NCBI GenBank assembly: GCA_002403155.1
Contig: DHHF01000008.1
Location: 310,001-374,000, forward strand
Length of the DNA stretch: 64,000 nucleotides
Direction of reading: 5' to 3'
DNA from: Sulfurovum sp. UBA4779
GTDB taxonomy: Bacteria > Campylobacterota > Campylobacteria > Campylobacterales > Sulfurovaceae
Shown here: positions 58,099 through 64,000 of the stretch, one piece after another
Numbering within the stretch: position 1 is the first letter of the stretch
Layout: each line of letters opens with the position of its first letter
Translations under genes and position numbers: made by a program
The notes under the pieces: model-generated
Database searches by the model: none
The model's input: only the letters and a program-made list of their open reading frames with translations
What the model was told of the DNA's origin: nothing

Positions 58099-59320
58099 TG
58101 TCTTCACCTTTTTTCGCATCTGAATGGCTCTCTATTGTAGAGATGTCTGTATTTTGTTTGAAATAGTCTTTTTTCCTCTGATCAAATACCGTGACAACCT
58201 CACCATCCTCAAATACATAGAATAGCTTCTTGTCAGAGCTATAACCTACCGTACGGGTTGGAAACTCACGGTGAAGTGCCATCTTTTCTATGCTATTGAG
58301 CCCGGATATGATGTCCTTTTTTGATAAATTATGTGGGTTTCCGCCGTGGTTGAATGTCTTATCCGTCACCACGTACTCACGCTGAAAGTTCTTATCAATA
58401 TGACTGAAGATCACCTCTTTGTTCCCTTTGTATTTTTCCCCCGGCAGCAGTGACCCGTTCACATTCTTACCGTCAATTTCGACATTTTGCCTAAAGTATG
58501 CTACCACAATCGTCCTGCATCTGAAATGATACGGCGGCAGCGCCACACCCGAGGGAAGTTTACCGAAGATCGGGGCAGACTGCCACCTTGAGGCGGCTTT
58601 CTTCTCTTCTATCGATTTGGCTGCCATGATCGCGTCTGCCTGTGACTTCACGACTGCTATCGGGATGATGCGCCCGTGCATACTGCGGCACACCGCGGAG
58701 GTCTTCTTGTCTATGAGTGCTATGACTTTGACCTCTTTTACCCCTGCTTTCTCAAACTGATAGATTCTTGTGACGCTTTGGCTTTGGCGGATGACGTGGT
58801 CGCTCACCCCCTGAAAGTACCGCGCGCTCTCGTCGATGACCCCCTCGAACTCTGCCCTCAGCGTCTCTCCCAGATCGTTGATGCGGACCTCCCCTTCCAT
58901 CGCCTCGGCGATGATCTCCTTGAGGCGGCTTTGCGTGTTGGCCGCGCCGTCTTCTTTCATCCACACCAAAGCCCGCTGCATCGACTCGAGTACCTGCGCG
59001 TCTGTTTGGTCAAAGACAAACGCCGCCCCGACTTCAGCGGCAGCGGCGGCAGCGGCCTTTTCATGCAGCGCCTCCAGTGCGGCAGTATCCAGCGTGTAGC
59101 CTAGGCTTTGTATCTTTGCTTCCACGATGCGAAGCAGCGTCTTTTTGTCTATATTTTCCACATTCTGCGTCACATAGACCAGCAGGTCGGAGACGAACTT
59201 CTCCGTCTCTTTTTTGTTTTGCGATTTGACGTCTCTGAGATAGGAGGCGATAGCCTCTTCTATCTCGTCAGCTTTCGTCTTTTTGGCTTTGAGCAAGCTC
59301 GCCAGCAATGTATTCTTCAT
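58085..59320 (-). CDS. Minor head protein (SPP1 gp7 / Mu gpF-like) with nuclease-like C-terminus
   Basis: 411 residues. Residues about 100-290 are the phage head morphogenesis domain: FEGVIDESARYFQGVSDHVIRQSQS, then the hallmark CRSMHGRIIP and LPPYHFRCRTIVV (each by position). The last 130 residues (from about SHIDKNF) carry VVTDKTFNHGGNPHNLSKKD and a YSSDKKLFYVFEDGEVVTVFDQRK tail, resembling barnase/EndoU/ColicinE5-type nuclease domains (PBECR) that are often fused to this family. Catalytic residues were not established. The gene overlaps the zinc-ribbon gene upstream by 53 bases. Confidence 0.72.
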   Translation of the reverse strand: MKNTLLASLLKAKKTKADEIEEAIASYLRDVKSQNKKETEKFVSDLLVYVTQNVENIDKKTLLRIVEAKIQSLGYTLDTAALEALHEKAAAAAAAEVGAAFVFDQTDAQVLESMQRALVWMKEDGAANTQSRLKEIIAEAMEGEVRINDLGETLRAEFEGVIDESARYFQGVSDHVIRQSQSVTRIYQFEKAGVKEVKVIALIDKKTSAVCRSMHGRIIPIAVVKSQADAIMAAKSIEEKKAASRWQSAPIFGKLPSGVALPPYHFRCRTIVVAYFRQNVEIDGKNVNGSLLPGEKYKGNKEVIFSHIDKNFQREYVVTDKTFNHGGNPHNLSKKDIISGLNSIEKMALHREFPTRTVGYSSDKKLFYVFEDGEVVTVFDQRKKDYFKQNTDISTIESHSDAKKGEDNEKI

Positions 59321-59483
59321 ACTCTTCCTTCTCCTTTTGCGAAAATAGCGTAAAACTCGGCCGCTCCGTCGTCGTAAACGAAAACCCGCACCTCCCGCAA
59401 AAGCGCAGCCGCCTTACAACGCCGCCGATCTTCTCTGTTTTTGGCACAGAGGTTTTTTCGTTTGCACATTTTGGGCACATCAT
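59268..59483 (-). CDS. Small zinc-ribbon protein (NrdR-N/Ogr-like)
   Basis: 71 residues. CPKCANE near residue 3 and CGRCGFSFTTTE near 29 form a zinc ribbon like the N-terminal part of NrdR or the Ogr/Delta phage late activators (with RRLRFCGRCGFSFTT). A C-terminal charged helix follows. Ogr-type proteins turn on late genes in P2-like phages, so this is a candidate late activator. This assignment is inference. Confidence 0.6.
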   Translation of the reverse strand: MMCPKCANEKTSVPKTEKIGGVVRRLRFCGRCGFSFTTTERPSFTLFSQKEKEEYEEYIAGELAQSQKDES

Positions 59484-59484
59484 C

Positions 59485-59904
59485 CTATCGCTCCTTGAGT
59501 GTGTTTTTCAGCGCCACGATCACCATGGTGGCATCCGCTTTGGAAAGCTTGTCTACATGCAGGTATGTTTTCCCCGTGATGCGTTTCACGAACGCCCTCA
59601 GCGCCTTATCGCTCACATCCTCAGCATACGCGCTCCAAAGGCCAAATATCAGGCTGATCTGCGCTGCCGTCACCTCTTTGGATCGGTCTTTGATGATCGG
59701 CAGGTCCGGGATATCATAGTTAAAGTATTTCACCAGAGCCAAAAGCTGAGAGATGTTTAGCTCTTTTGAGCTTCTCTCCCCAAAGTGCCTCTCAAGAAGT
59801 GCGCGGTATGCTTCCTCTTCTTCCTTGTAGTACCCCTGGTATCGTTGTGATATGTGCAGCTGTTTGACCAGCTCTTTTTTGTAGGCTTTTTGTTTGTGTG
59901 TCAT
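59485..59904 (-). CDS. gemA: Mu gp16/GemA-like protein (DUF1018)
   Basis: 139 residues. The family pattern is present: VKQLHISQRYQGYYKEEEEAYRALLERHFG in the first third (by position), SSKELNISQLLALVKYF, and in the last third AQISLIFGLWSAY and RAFVKRITGKTYLHVDKLSKADATMVI. GemA is an early gene product of Mu that modulates host gene expression and gyrase-related functions. It marks this as a transposable phage. The start overlaps the stop of the ATPase gene (ATGA). Confidence 0.85.
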   Translation of the reverse strand: MTHKQKAYKKELVKQLHISQRYQGYYKEEEEAYRALLERHFGERSSKELNISQLLALVKYFNYDIPDLPIIKDRSKEVTAAQISLIFGLWSAYAEDVSDKALRAFVKRITGKTYLHVDKLSKADATMVIVALKNTLKER

Positions 59905-60842
59905 GCTTTTTCCTCCAAAAGATGGTAGATGTGGTTGTTGCGGCTTTTCTCGTCCACACGCCAGTACTTGCCCGTCAGCTCGCGCACCAGCCTTTTCCCG
60001 TTCCGGTCAGACGGCACGGCGTATCCCATGCCGAGTATCATCTTCGACATACTCAGCCCCTCGGGCGCATTTTTCAGCGCAGCGATGCCCGCTTCGACAG
60101 CCTGCTTGTCCTCTTTGCTCATCCCTGAACTGACCGGATCGTACTCCCTAAGCTCAAGCGTCTGTGTGTCGACGCTCCATTTGCAGTCCTTGACGAGCCC
60201 TCTTGCATGGGTCACCGTAAGCAGATAGTTGATGATGCCGTTCAGCTCCCCTGTTTGCTTCATACTGTAGACATTGTCCGGCGTATTGATGAACGCCTGG
60301 CTCCCCGATATCCTTCTCTCATTTTTTGTTGCATGGTGCAGGATGATGACCGTTCCGCCAGCATCTCGTATCCGCACACAGTGTTTCATGAACTCTGTCG
60401 CCTGCGTTTTTGAGTCTGTATCGACAAAGTCCTTGGTGGTGTCAAGAAAAAAAGCCACCCCCGCATATGCCTCCCGTACCGCCGCAGAGGCTATCGCGCC
60501 GAGCTGTTCAAGCGGATCGCACCCTATGGTCCCCCTCGTGAGATAGTGGATTTTCTTGTGCACGATCAGCAGCTCATCCACTTTCCTGTCTTTCAATGTC
60601 GAGACCGAGTTGTCCATATCCAGATAGTAGATCTCGTCGATGTCCTCATCCGAGGCTATTTTTTTTGCCATACCGTAGGCAAGCCACGTTTTCCCCTGTT
60701 TGGGGGGCGAATAGATCAGTGTGATCGACCGCGAAAAAATAAAGTCTTCGATGTAGGCGACCTTATCGTCGATCTCAAAATCTTTCTGTGTCAGTACCTT
60801 GCCCTGAGCCCAAACAAACTTTGAACCTTTTTTCTCCTCCAT
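59901..60842 (-). CDS. RecA-like ATPase, phage replication/transposition partner
   Basis: 313 residues with Walker A SPPKQGKTW (about residue 44), a helicase-type Walker B (GVAFFLDTTKDFVD near 126) and GTVIILHHATKNERRISGSQ motif near 164, typical of the RepA/AAA_25 branch of RecA-like ATPases. The C-terminal region is winged-helix-like. It is not an obvious MuB, whose gene is expected further right. AAAGGGGGATAGG precedes ATG 60842. It lies next to the DciA-like gene, so it may be a helicase or helicase-loading ATPase. Confidence 0.75.
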   Translation of the reverse strand: MEEKKGSKFVWAQGKVLTQKDFEIDDKVAYIEDFIFSRSITLIYSPPKQGKTWLAYGMAKKIASDEDIDEIYYLDMDNSVSTLKDRKVDELLIVHKKIHYLTRGTIGCDPLEQLGAIASAAVREAYAGVAFFLDTTKDFVDTDSKTQATEFMKHCVRIRDAGGTVIILHHATKNERRISGSQAFINTPDNVYSMKQTGELNGIINYLLTVTHARGLVKDCKWSVDTQTLELREYDPVSSGMSKEDKQAVEAGIAALKNAPEGLSMSKMILGMGYAVPSDRNGKRLVRELTGKYWRVDEKSRNNHIYHLLEEKA

Positions 60843-60846
60843 TTTC

Positions 60847-61299
60847 CTATCCCCCTTGATTGTTTGCCTTGATCAGTGCCCTGATGTGCTCAAAGCGCCT
60901 TTTGATGCCCTCGTCCGCGGCGAGGATCTCAAATTCCCCAGTTGCTCTGTCCGCGGGAATTTCGTTTTTTTCCTGTGCCGGTGCGGGCTTTGATTTCAGC
61001 ACGGCCCTTACCCTCCTGAACGTGATAGACTGCTTAAGGTTTTCTGCTTTGTATATCTCCCTCATTTTTTGCAATATCTCTTCTTTTTTCATCCCAAATT
61101 CGCTGACTATGGCAGGATGCGCAAGATAGAGCACAAGTTCGTCCCCCGTCAGCGAACCGTGGGAAAAAAACGGCTGCATCTCCCCAAGCGCAGCGCTGAG
61201 TTTGCGTATCGCCTCATGTTCTTTTAGCTTCGGGCTGCCTAGCGCGCTGCAGCCGAGGCTTTTATCGTGGTCTTTGCACACTTTATCGGCGATTGCCAT
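60847..61299 (-). CDS. DciA/DUF721-like protein
   Basis: 150 residues from ATG 61299, with AGGAG at nine bases; the longer frame to 61386 runs through a hairpin and was not used. The central part (TGDELVLYLAHPAIVSEFGMKKEEILQKM, residues 47-75 by position) resembles the KH-like DUF721 core of DciA, the bacterial replicative-helicase loader. No ATP site. Together with the adjacent RecA-like ATPase it may recruit the host replisome. The DciA match is weak and rests on pattern only. Confidence 0.45.
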   Translation of the reverse strand: MAIADKVCKDHDKSLGCSALGSPKLKEHEAIRKLSAALGEMQPFFSHGSLTGDELVLYLAHPAIVSEFGMKKEEILQKMREIYKAENLKQSITFRRVRAVLKSKPAPAQEKNEIPADRATGEFEILAADEGIKRRFEHIRALIKANNQGG

Positions 61300-61330
61300 T
61301 TTTTTTCTCCTGTCTTTTATGAACTCAATA

Positions 61331-61349
61331 AAGCCCGCATTGACGGGCT
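61331..61349 (-). terminator. Phage hairpin between endolysin and DciA-like gene
   Basis: AGCCCG pairs with CGGGCT around a six-base loop; on the minus strand it is followed by TTATTGAGTT. It is nearly the same sequence as the hairpin at 54856-54880 (both have AAGCCCGCATT and ACGGG). It lies in the gap between the endolysin stop (61383) and the DciA-like start (61299), where it could act as a partial terminator. Confidence 0.55.
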
Positions 61350-61382
61350 CTATGAACTCACCGCCGGAAGTGGCTGATTTTG

Positions 61383-61820
61383 TCACACTACCTCGATCTT
61401 CCCGAGCCTGCGCACGTCATATACCTCTCTCATGTCCCGTTTTGTAATGGGGTCGCGCGTGATCTGCCAGTGCGGCAGGTCCCACCCCCATTTGTAATAT
61501 CCCCACTCGATGGGCAGTCCGTGGCGGCGGATGACGGTGTGCATTGCCTCTGCGATTGCAGGATAGTACCTTTCGTTCCAGCTTGGCTTGCCGTCCACAT
61601 ACGCCACAAGGTCCACCGCCAAGCCGTAAAGGTGATAAGAATTGTTTGTCTTGCTGACCCCCCTTGCGACAAGCTTCTCCTGCTCATTTTGTGTCCGAAG
61701 CCCGTCCAGCACCATAAAATCCTGCTTGGATATTTTGATTGCCTCTATCGCTGCAAATGCCAGATACGGGTGTACGCCCACAAGCTCTCTCATGGAGTTT
61801 TTTCCAAAAACAAATGCCAT
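61383..61820 (-). CDS. M15 peptidase endolysin (L-alanyl-D-glutamate type)
   Basis: 145 residues from ATG 61820 (GGAGG at nine bases). Zinc site of the M15C family: His63 and Asp70 in SYHLYGLAVD and His117 in LPHWQI, with Glu105 as likely catalytic base (IEWG). DGLRTQNEQEKL near residue 39 is typical of phage VanY-like endolysins. It should cut peptide cross-links of peptidoglycan. No signal sequence, so it depends on the holin encoded at 46265. Placement among early genes, far from the holin, is unusual. Confidence 0.9.
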   Translation of the reverse strand: MAFVFGKNSMRELVGVHPYLAFAAIEAIKISKQDFMVLDGLRTQNEQEKLVARGVSKTNNSYHLYGLAVDLVAYVDGKPSWNERYYPAIAEAMHTVIRRHGLPIEWGYYKWGWDLPHWQITRDPITKRDMREVYDVRRLGKIEVV

Positions 61821-61830
61821 ATTTTCCCTC

Positions 61831-62442
61831 CTATATTGACGCAAAATCAAGCGAGATATTCTCCCACTTCTCATCCACGCTTTTTCGTTTCAAAAAGCGT
61901 ATGTAGCTCTTGCTCCCGACGATCTCGACCGCCTCGTCGATGATCTGCATCGCCTCTTTCCATTTGGGGTGGCTGATTTCGTACCCCTTCAGACTTAGGA
62001 TCATTTTTGCGTTCACATTGCCTTGCTTGTCCACGTCAAACACTTTGGTGATGAGCGTCTGTATGTCTGCGCTGGCCTCAGCCGTGATTTCCTTGAGATA
62101 CTCGTCGATCTTCTCTTTTGCCAGCGTGAGCTTTTCGTCAAAATCGATATGCTGCGCCACCGTGATCTGTATTTTTGCAAGCCCGTCATAACTCTCTATG
62201 GAGAGGTTGCCTTTGGGAGAGTTGCGCATCGGGTCAAGGCCGTATTTCTCGCGCATCATGCCCATGTAGTCGCCGATCTCGTCGGTGACGTATTTTTTGA
62301 AGTGCGTCATGATGTCCACGCCCTTTTCTGTGCGCCGGATGATTTTGTTGACCAGCTCTGTTTTCAGCTTCTCCTCGTGCGGCACAAGATCAGGGTGTAC
62401 CGGCTCGCCTCTTTTGTTTATCCACATTTTTACTTCGCTCAT
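61831..62442 (-). CDS. DUF3164 family protein of transposable phages
   Basis: 203 residues. WINKRGEPVHPDLVPHEEKL at the N-terminus and KRKSVDEKWENISLDF at the end are diagnostic of DUF3164, a family seen in the early region of Mu-like phages. Function unknown; highly charged and helical. GGAGG precedes ATG 62442, which overlaps the stop of the gene upstream. Reliable mark of a Mu-type early region. Confidence 0.88.
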   Translation of the reverse strand: MSEVKMWINKRGEPVHPDLVPHEEKLKTELVNKIIRRTEKGVDIMTHFKKYVTDEIGDYMGMMREKYGLDPMRNSPKGNLSIESYDGLAKIQITVAQHIDFDEKLTLAKEKIDEYLKEITAEASADIQTLITKVFDVDKQGNVNAKMILSLKGYEISHPKWKEAMQIIDEAVEIVGSKSYIRFLKRKSVDEKWENISLDFASI

Positions 62443-63071
62443 ATCAACCTCCTTTCAAAACTGTCCAGGCTCTCGTATACCGCCAGTTTCCCTAGCCTGT
62501 ACGCGATATCCACCGCCTCCTTGACGTCGTCCTTTGAAAATGCGCCGTCGCTTGCGGCGATTGAAAAAAGGAACATGCACCCCTCTGTTATGCTGCCGTT
62601 TTCTTCCGCCGCCGCTTCTGTTTTGCCGGCGGCTTGTTCCTCCGTGCCGTCGGATTCTTCTTTTGGCCCGTACGGCACGAAGTCGGCGACATCCGCCTTT
62701 GGCTGTTCTTCGCGCTGTAGCATATCAACGCTTTTTCGCATCACACCGTCCGTTGCATCATCCATGTACGCATATTCAAGCTTCCCCGCATCGGCCAGCG
62801 CCTGTATCTGCGCCGCATCCGTGCCAAGCTCCGCCGCCGCATCTTGAAAAGACAGGCGCGCGCGCTTAGGCCCTCGCTTTTTTGCCGTCTGCCGTCCGTC
62901 GTTTTTGAGCCCCGAAAGGTCATATACCGACTGTTTGGTTACCTGCGTCCTGCCGTATTCCGTCTTGCTCTCCAGCTTTTTGCCTTTGATCAGCCGTTCC
63001 ACCTCTTCTAGTGTGCATCCCAGCCGTTGCGCTGCTGAGATCAGTGAGATCCATTCTTTATTTTGGCTCAT
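62439..63071 (-). CDS. Phage protein with two excisionase-like HTH segments
   Basis: 210 residues from ATG 63071 (AGGAGAGGAG upstream). Residues 6-45 (ISLISAAQRLGCTLEEVERLIKGKKL, by position) and again about 65-105 (LSFQDAAAELGTDAAQIQALADAGKLEY) each read like a MerR/Xis-type winged helix. An acidic, Ala/Glu-rich linker follows, then a helical C-terminus (SDGAFSKDDVKEAVDIAYRLGKL). It may be a DNA-architecture or regulatory protein. The exact family was not recognised. Confidence 0.6.
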   Translation of the reverse strand: MSQNKEWISLISAAQRLGCTLEEVERLIKGKKLESKTEYGRTQVTKQSVYDLSGLKNDGRQTAKKRGPKRARLSFQDAAAELGTDAAQIQALADAGKLEYAYMDDATDGVMRKSVDMLQREEQPKADVADFVPYGPKEESDGTEEQAAGKTEAAAEENGSITEGCMFLFSIAASDGAFSKDDVKEAVDIAYRLGKLAVYESLDSFERRLI

Positions 63072-63238
63072 TTGTTTTTCTCCTCTCCTATAAGATGCCA
63101 TTTGCCTTGTTCCGCCGATATGGTGTCGGCAGGCACATACTCTGTTCGGTCCATTGCTTCGGCGAACGCCTCAAGACACGCTTTGTCATCGGTGTCCATG
63201 AGGTGAAACTCCCCGTTTTTCCAGCCTTTGATCATCAT
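63068..63238 (-). CDS. Small phage protein, 56 aa
   Basis: 56 residues from ATG 63238 with AAAAGGAGG ten bases before; a second ATG follows directly. Reads MMIKGWKNGEFHLMDTDDKA, with mixed alpha/beta character. It overlaps both neighbours by four bases (ATGA), which supports it. A longer frame to 63427 covers the next gene and is not used. No function known. Confidence 0.6.
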   Translation of the reverse strand: MMIKGWKNGEFHLMDTDDKACLEAFAEAMDRTEYVPADTISAEQGKWHLIGEEKNK

Positions 63239-63438
63239 GTTACCTCCTTTTTTTCTTTTTTTGCCGCATGCGGGCAGTACTGCTGCATACTCATTGTATA
63301 TTCGCCGCATTTCAGCGTCGTGATGCGCGCCCCTGCATTGATCTCCTCTTTGGAAAGGCCGAACTTGTAGCACCCTTTGTATGTCTTTGCCCTGTATCCG
63401 CACTCCTCGCACCCCATCATCTCCCATAAATTTCCCAT
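63235..63438 (-). CDS. Small Cys-rich phage protein, 67 aa
   Basis: 67 residues with GCEECGYR near the N-terminus and further Cys at KGCYKF, LKCGEY and QYCPHAA, which would allow one or two metal sites. AGGAAAA precedes ATG 63438. It overlaps the following gene by four bases. Probably binds zinc or a cluster; function unknown. Confidence 0.55.
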   Translation of the reverse strand: MGNLWEMMGCEECGYRAKTYKGCYKFGLSKEEINAGARITTLKCGEYTMSMQQYCPHAAKKEKKEVT

Positions 63439-63451
63439 TTTTCCTCCCGTC

Positions 63452-63661
63452 TCAAAGGTCGCCTCGCTTTACGTAGTAGCTGCACTTTGGCGTATCCGCC
63501 CGAACTTGCCCAACCTTGGTCTTGATCCGGCAGATGCCCTCAAGCGGCTGCCACTCGTCCAAAAGGCGCGCCCACAGATAGAAACTGCATCCGCCGCACA
63601 TGCCGCACTCCACACCCATCGCCATCATCTCTTCAAAATCCGGTTTTTGCTCTTTTGTCAT
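63452..63661 (-). CDS. Small Cys-rich phage protein, 69 aa
   Basis: 69 residues; CGMCGGCSFYLWARLLDE in the middle and Cys at EGICRI and PKCSYYV suggest a metal-bound fold (four or more Cys). AAAAAGGAAAAAG precedes ATG 63661. It lies in the same leftward early run as the other small Cys-rich proteins. Function unknown. Confidence 0.55.
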   Translation of the reverse strand: MTKEQKPDFEEMMAMGVECGMCGGCSFYLWARLLDEWQPLEGICRIKTKVGQVRADTPKCSYYVKRGDL

Positions 63662-63672
63662 CTTTTTCCTTT

Positions 63673-63786
63673 TTATATTTTGTGGCCGTCATCGATGATG
63701 ATATACGGCTTTCCTGCACAGTACCCGATATAAAGGTACTGAGTGTTGCCTTTCCTACACAGCCGTCTTTTGAACCTCTTCCACAT
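63673..63786 (-). CDS. Small basic phage protein, 37 aa
   Basis: ATG 63786 with GAGGAGG nine bases upstream opens MWKRFKRRLCRKGNTQYLYIGYC, then ends after IIIDDGHKI at 63673. Its 5' end lies inside the preceding gene in another frame (32-base overlap). Very basic N-terminus, beta-type end. Function unknown; the strong ribosome site makes it likely to be expressed. Confidence 0.55.
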   Translation of the reverse strand: MWKRFKRRLCRKGNTQYLYIGYCAGKPYIIIDDGHKI

Positions 63787-64000
63787 TGCCCGCCTCCTCT
63801 TGTATTGCTCTGTATGCTGCGTCAAACGCGTTTTTGCTCAGGCCGCTTCGCTCCATAAGCTCTTCTCGTGTGATCAACTCCGTTTGGTTTTTTAGTATCT
63901 GCCGTATCCTTCCCATATCATATTTCAGCGGGTCGACGGGGCATATTCGCCCCTCTGCGTTGACCGTGACTGGCAGTTCCATATACGGGTCTTTGGCCCG
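63755..64000 (-). CDS. Phage protein C-terminal part, HTH-like (partial)
   Basis: The frame is open through the right edge, reading AKDPYMELPVTVNAEG from there, and ends at 63755. ATG 63982 has no ribosome site, so it is probably an internal Met of a longer protein. The end ITREELMERSGLSKNAFDAAYRAIQEEAG (by position) is HTH-like. Nature of the whole protein cannot be told. Confidence 0.5.
   Translation of the reverse strand, partial: RAKDPYMELPVTVNAEGRICPVDPLKYDMGRIRQILKNQTELITREELMERSGLSKNAFDAAYRAIQEEAGNVEEVQKTAV

Larger units (their letters stand above)
37081..64000 (-). mobile_element. Mu-like transposable prophage with P2/PBSX-type structural genes (partial)
   Basis: One end is inside the window at 37081; the other lies beyond 64000. 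Support: Mu-type end sites (37081-37166), GemA/gp16 and DUF3164 genes typical of transposable phages, then portal, terminase, capsid, tail and lysis genes. Early-side genes are on the right and are read leftward; late genes run to 37167. The block 49456-54824 is on the plus strand. The transposase genes (A and B) should lie to the right of the window. The structural genes look intact, so the prophage may be active; no break was found in them. Confidence 0.85.

Noticed and set aside
62023..62847. 274-codon plus-strand frame in the early region
   Set aside because: Antisense to DUF3164 and the following gene, both with ribosome sites and coupling; composition is that of a shadow frame.

Overview
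The window looks like a chromosome segment of a Campylobacterota (Epsilonproteobacteria) bacterium, probably a free-living sulfur-oxidising type related to Sulfurimonas or Sulfurovum. The evidence is the aroB / mscS-like / mtaB / FtsH-like / bioV gene order (remembered from Helicobacter and relatives), the SUV3-type RNA helicase, the DUF6172-like and COG3400-like proteins, and moderately AT-rich DNA with short AGGA-type ribosome binding sites. The genus is inference. No rRNA, tRNA or CRISPR array was found.

Left part (1-37080), host genes. From the left: the tail of an outer-membrane beta-barrel; an aldo/keto reductase; a beta-CASP metallo-beta-lactamase nuclease; and a degenerate nuclease-like secreted protein. 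Next is a compact iron-sulfur operon (3573-6285): a strong promoter with two palindromic operator-like sites, an Arg/Gly repeat peptide, two tandem MinD-type ATPases that each carry a two-cluster ferredoxin insert, a NifX-like cofactor carrier, and a broken radical SAM gene. PEP synthase follows. A minus-strand run holds ctp, purC, purS, purQ, an SH3 protein, plsC and a small protein. ClpB lies divergent to it behind a perfect sigma-70 promoter that overlaps an HspR-type (HAIR) site. After DUF808, DUF2207/LemA and tgt genes comes the aroB-mscS-mtaB-ftsH-like-bioV operon, in which the FtsH homologue has lost its zinc-protease motif. RNA helicases and a PilT ATPase end the host part.

Right part (37081-64000), a Mu-like prophage that runs off the right edge. 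Its late-side end is visible: a TGT terminus followed by repeated transposase-binding-like sites (37081-37166). Genes of the transposable-phage early region (GemA/gp16, DUF3164) are read leftward from the right edge, together with a RecA-like ATPase, a DciA-like protein and an M15 endolysin. The structural genes are of P2/PBSX/SPP1 type rather than Mu type: portal, terminase, XkdF-like protease with scaffold, capsid, tail tube, tail chaperones with a -1 frameshift, tape measure and fibres. The portal-terminase-fibre block (49456-54824) is inverted relative to everything else. A visibly AT-rich island (about 55440-57000) carries a BRO-N antirepressor, an HTH regulator, a zinc-ribbon protein and a perfect promoter with an adjacent palindrome. 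A truncated HTH gene at its right border suggests later insertion.

Several short genes, including ones of 26, 37, 40, 46, 47 and 58 codons, were found by reading ribosome binding sites and stop/start overlaps. Start codons were moved inward from the longest reading frame wherever a ribosome binding site or family length supported it.
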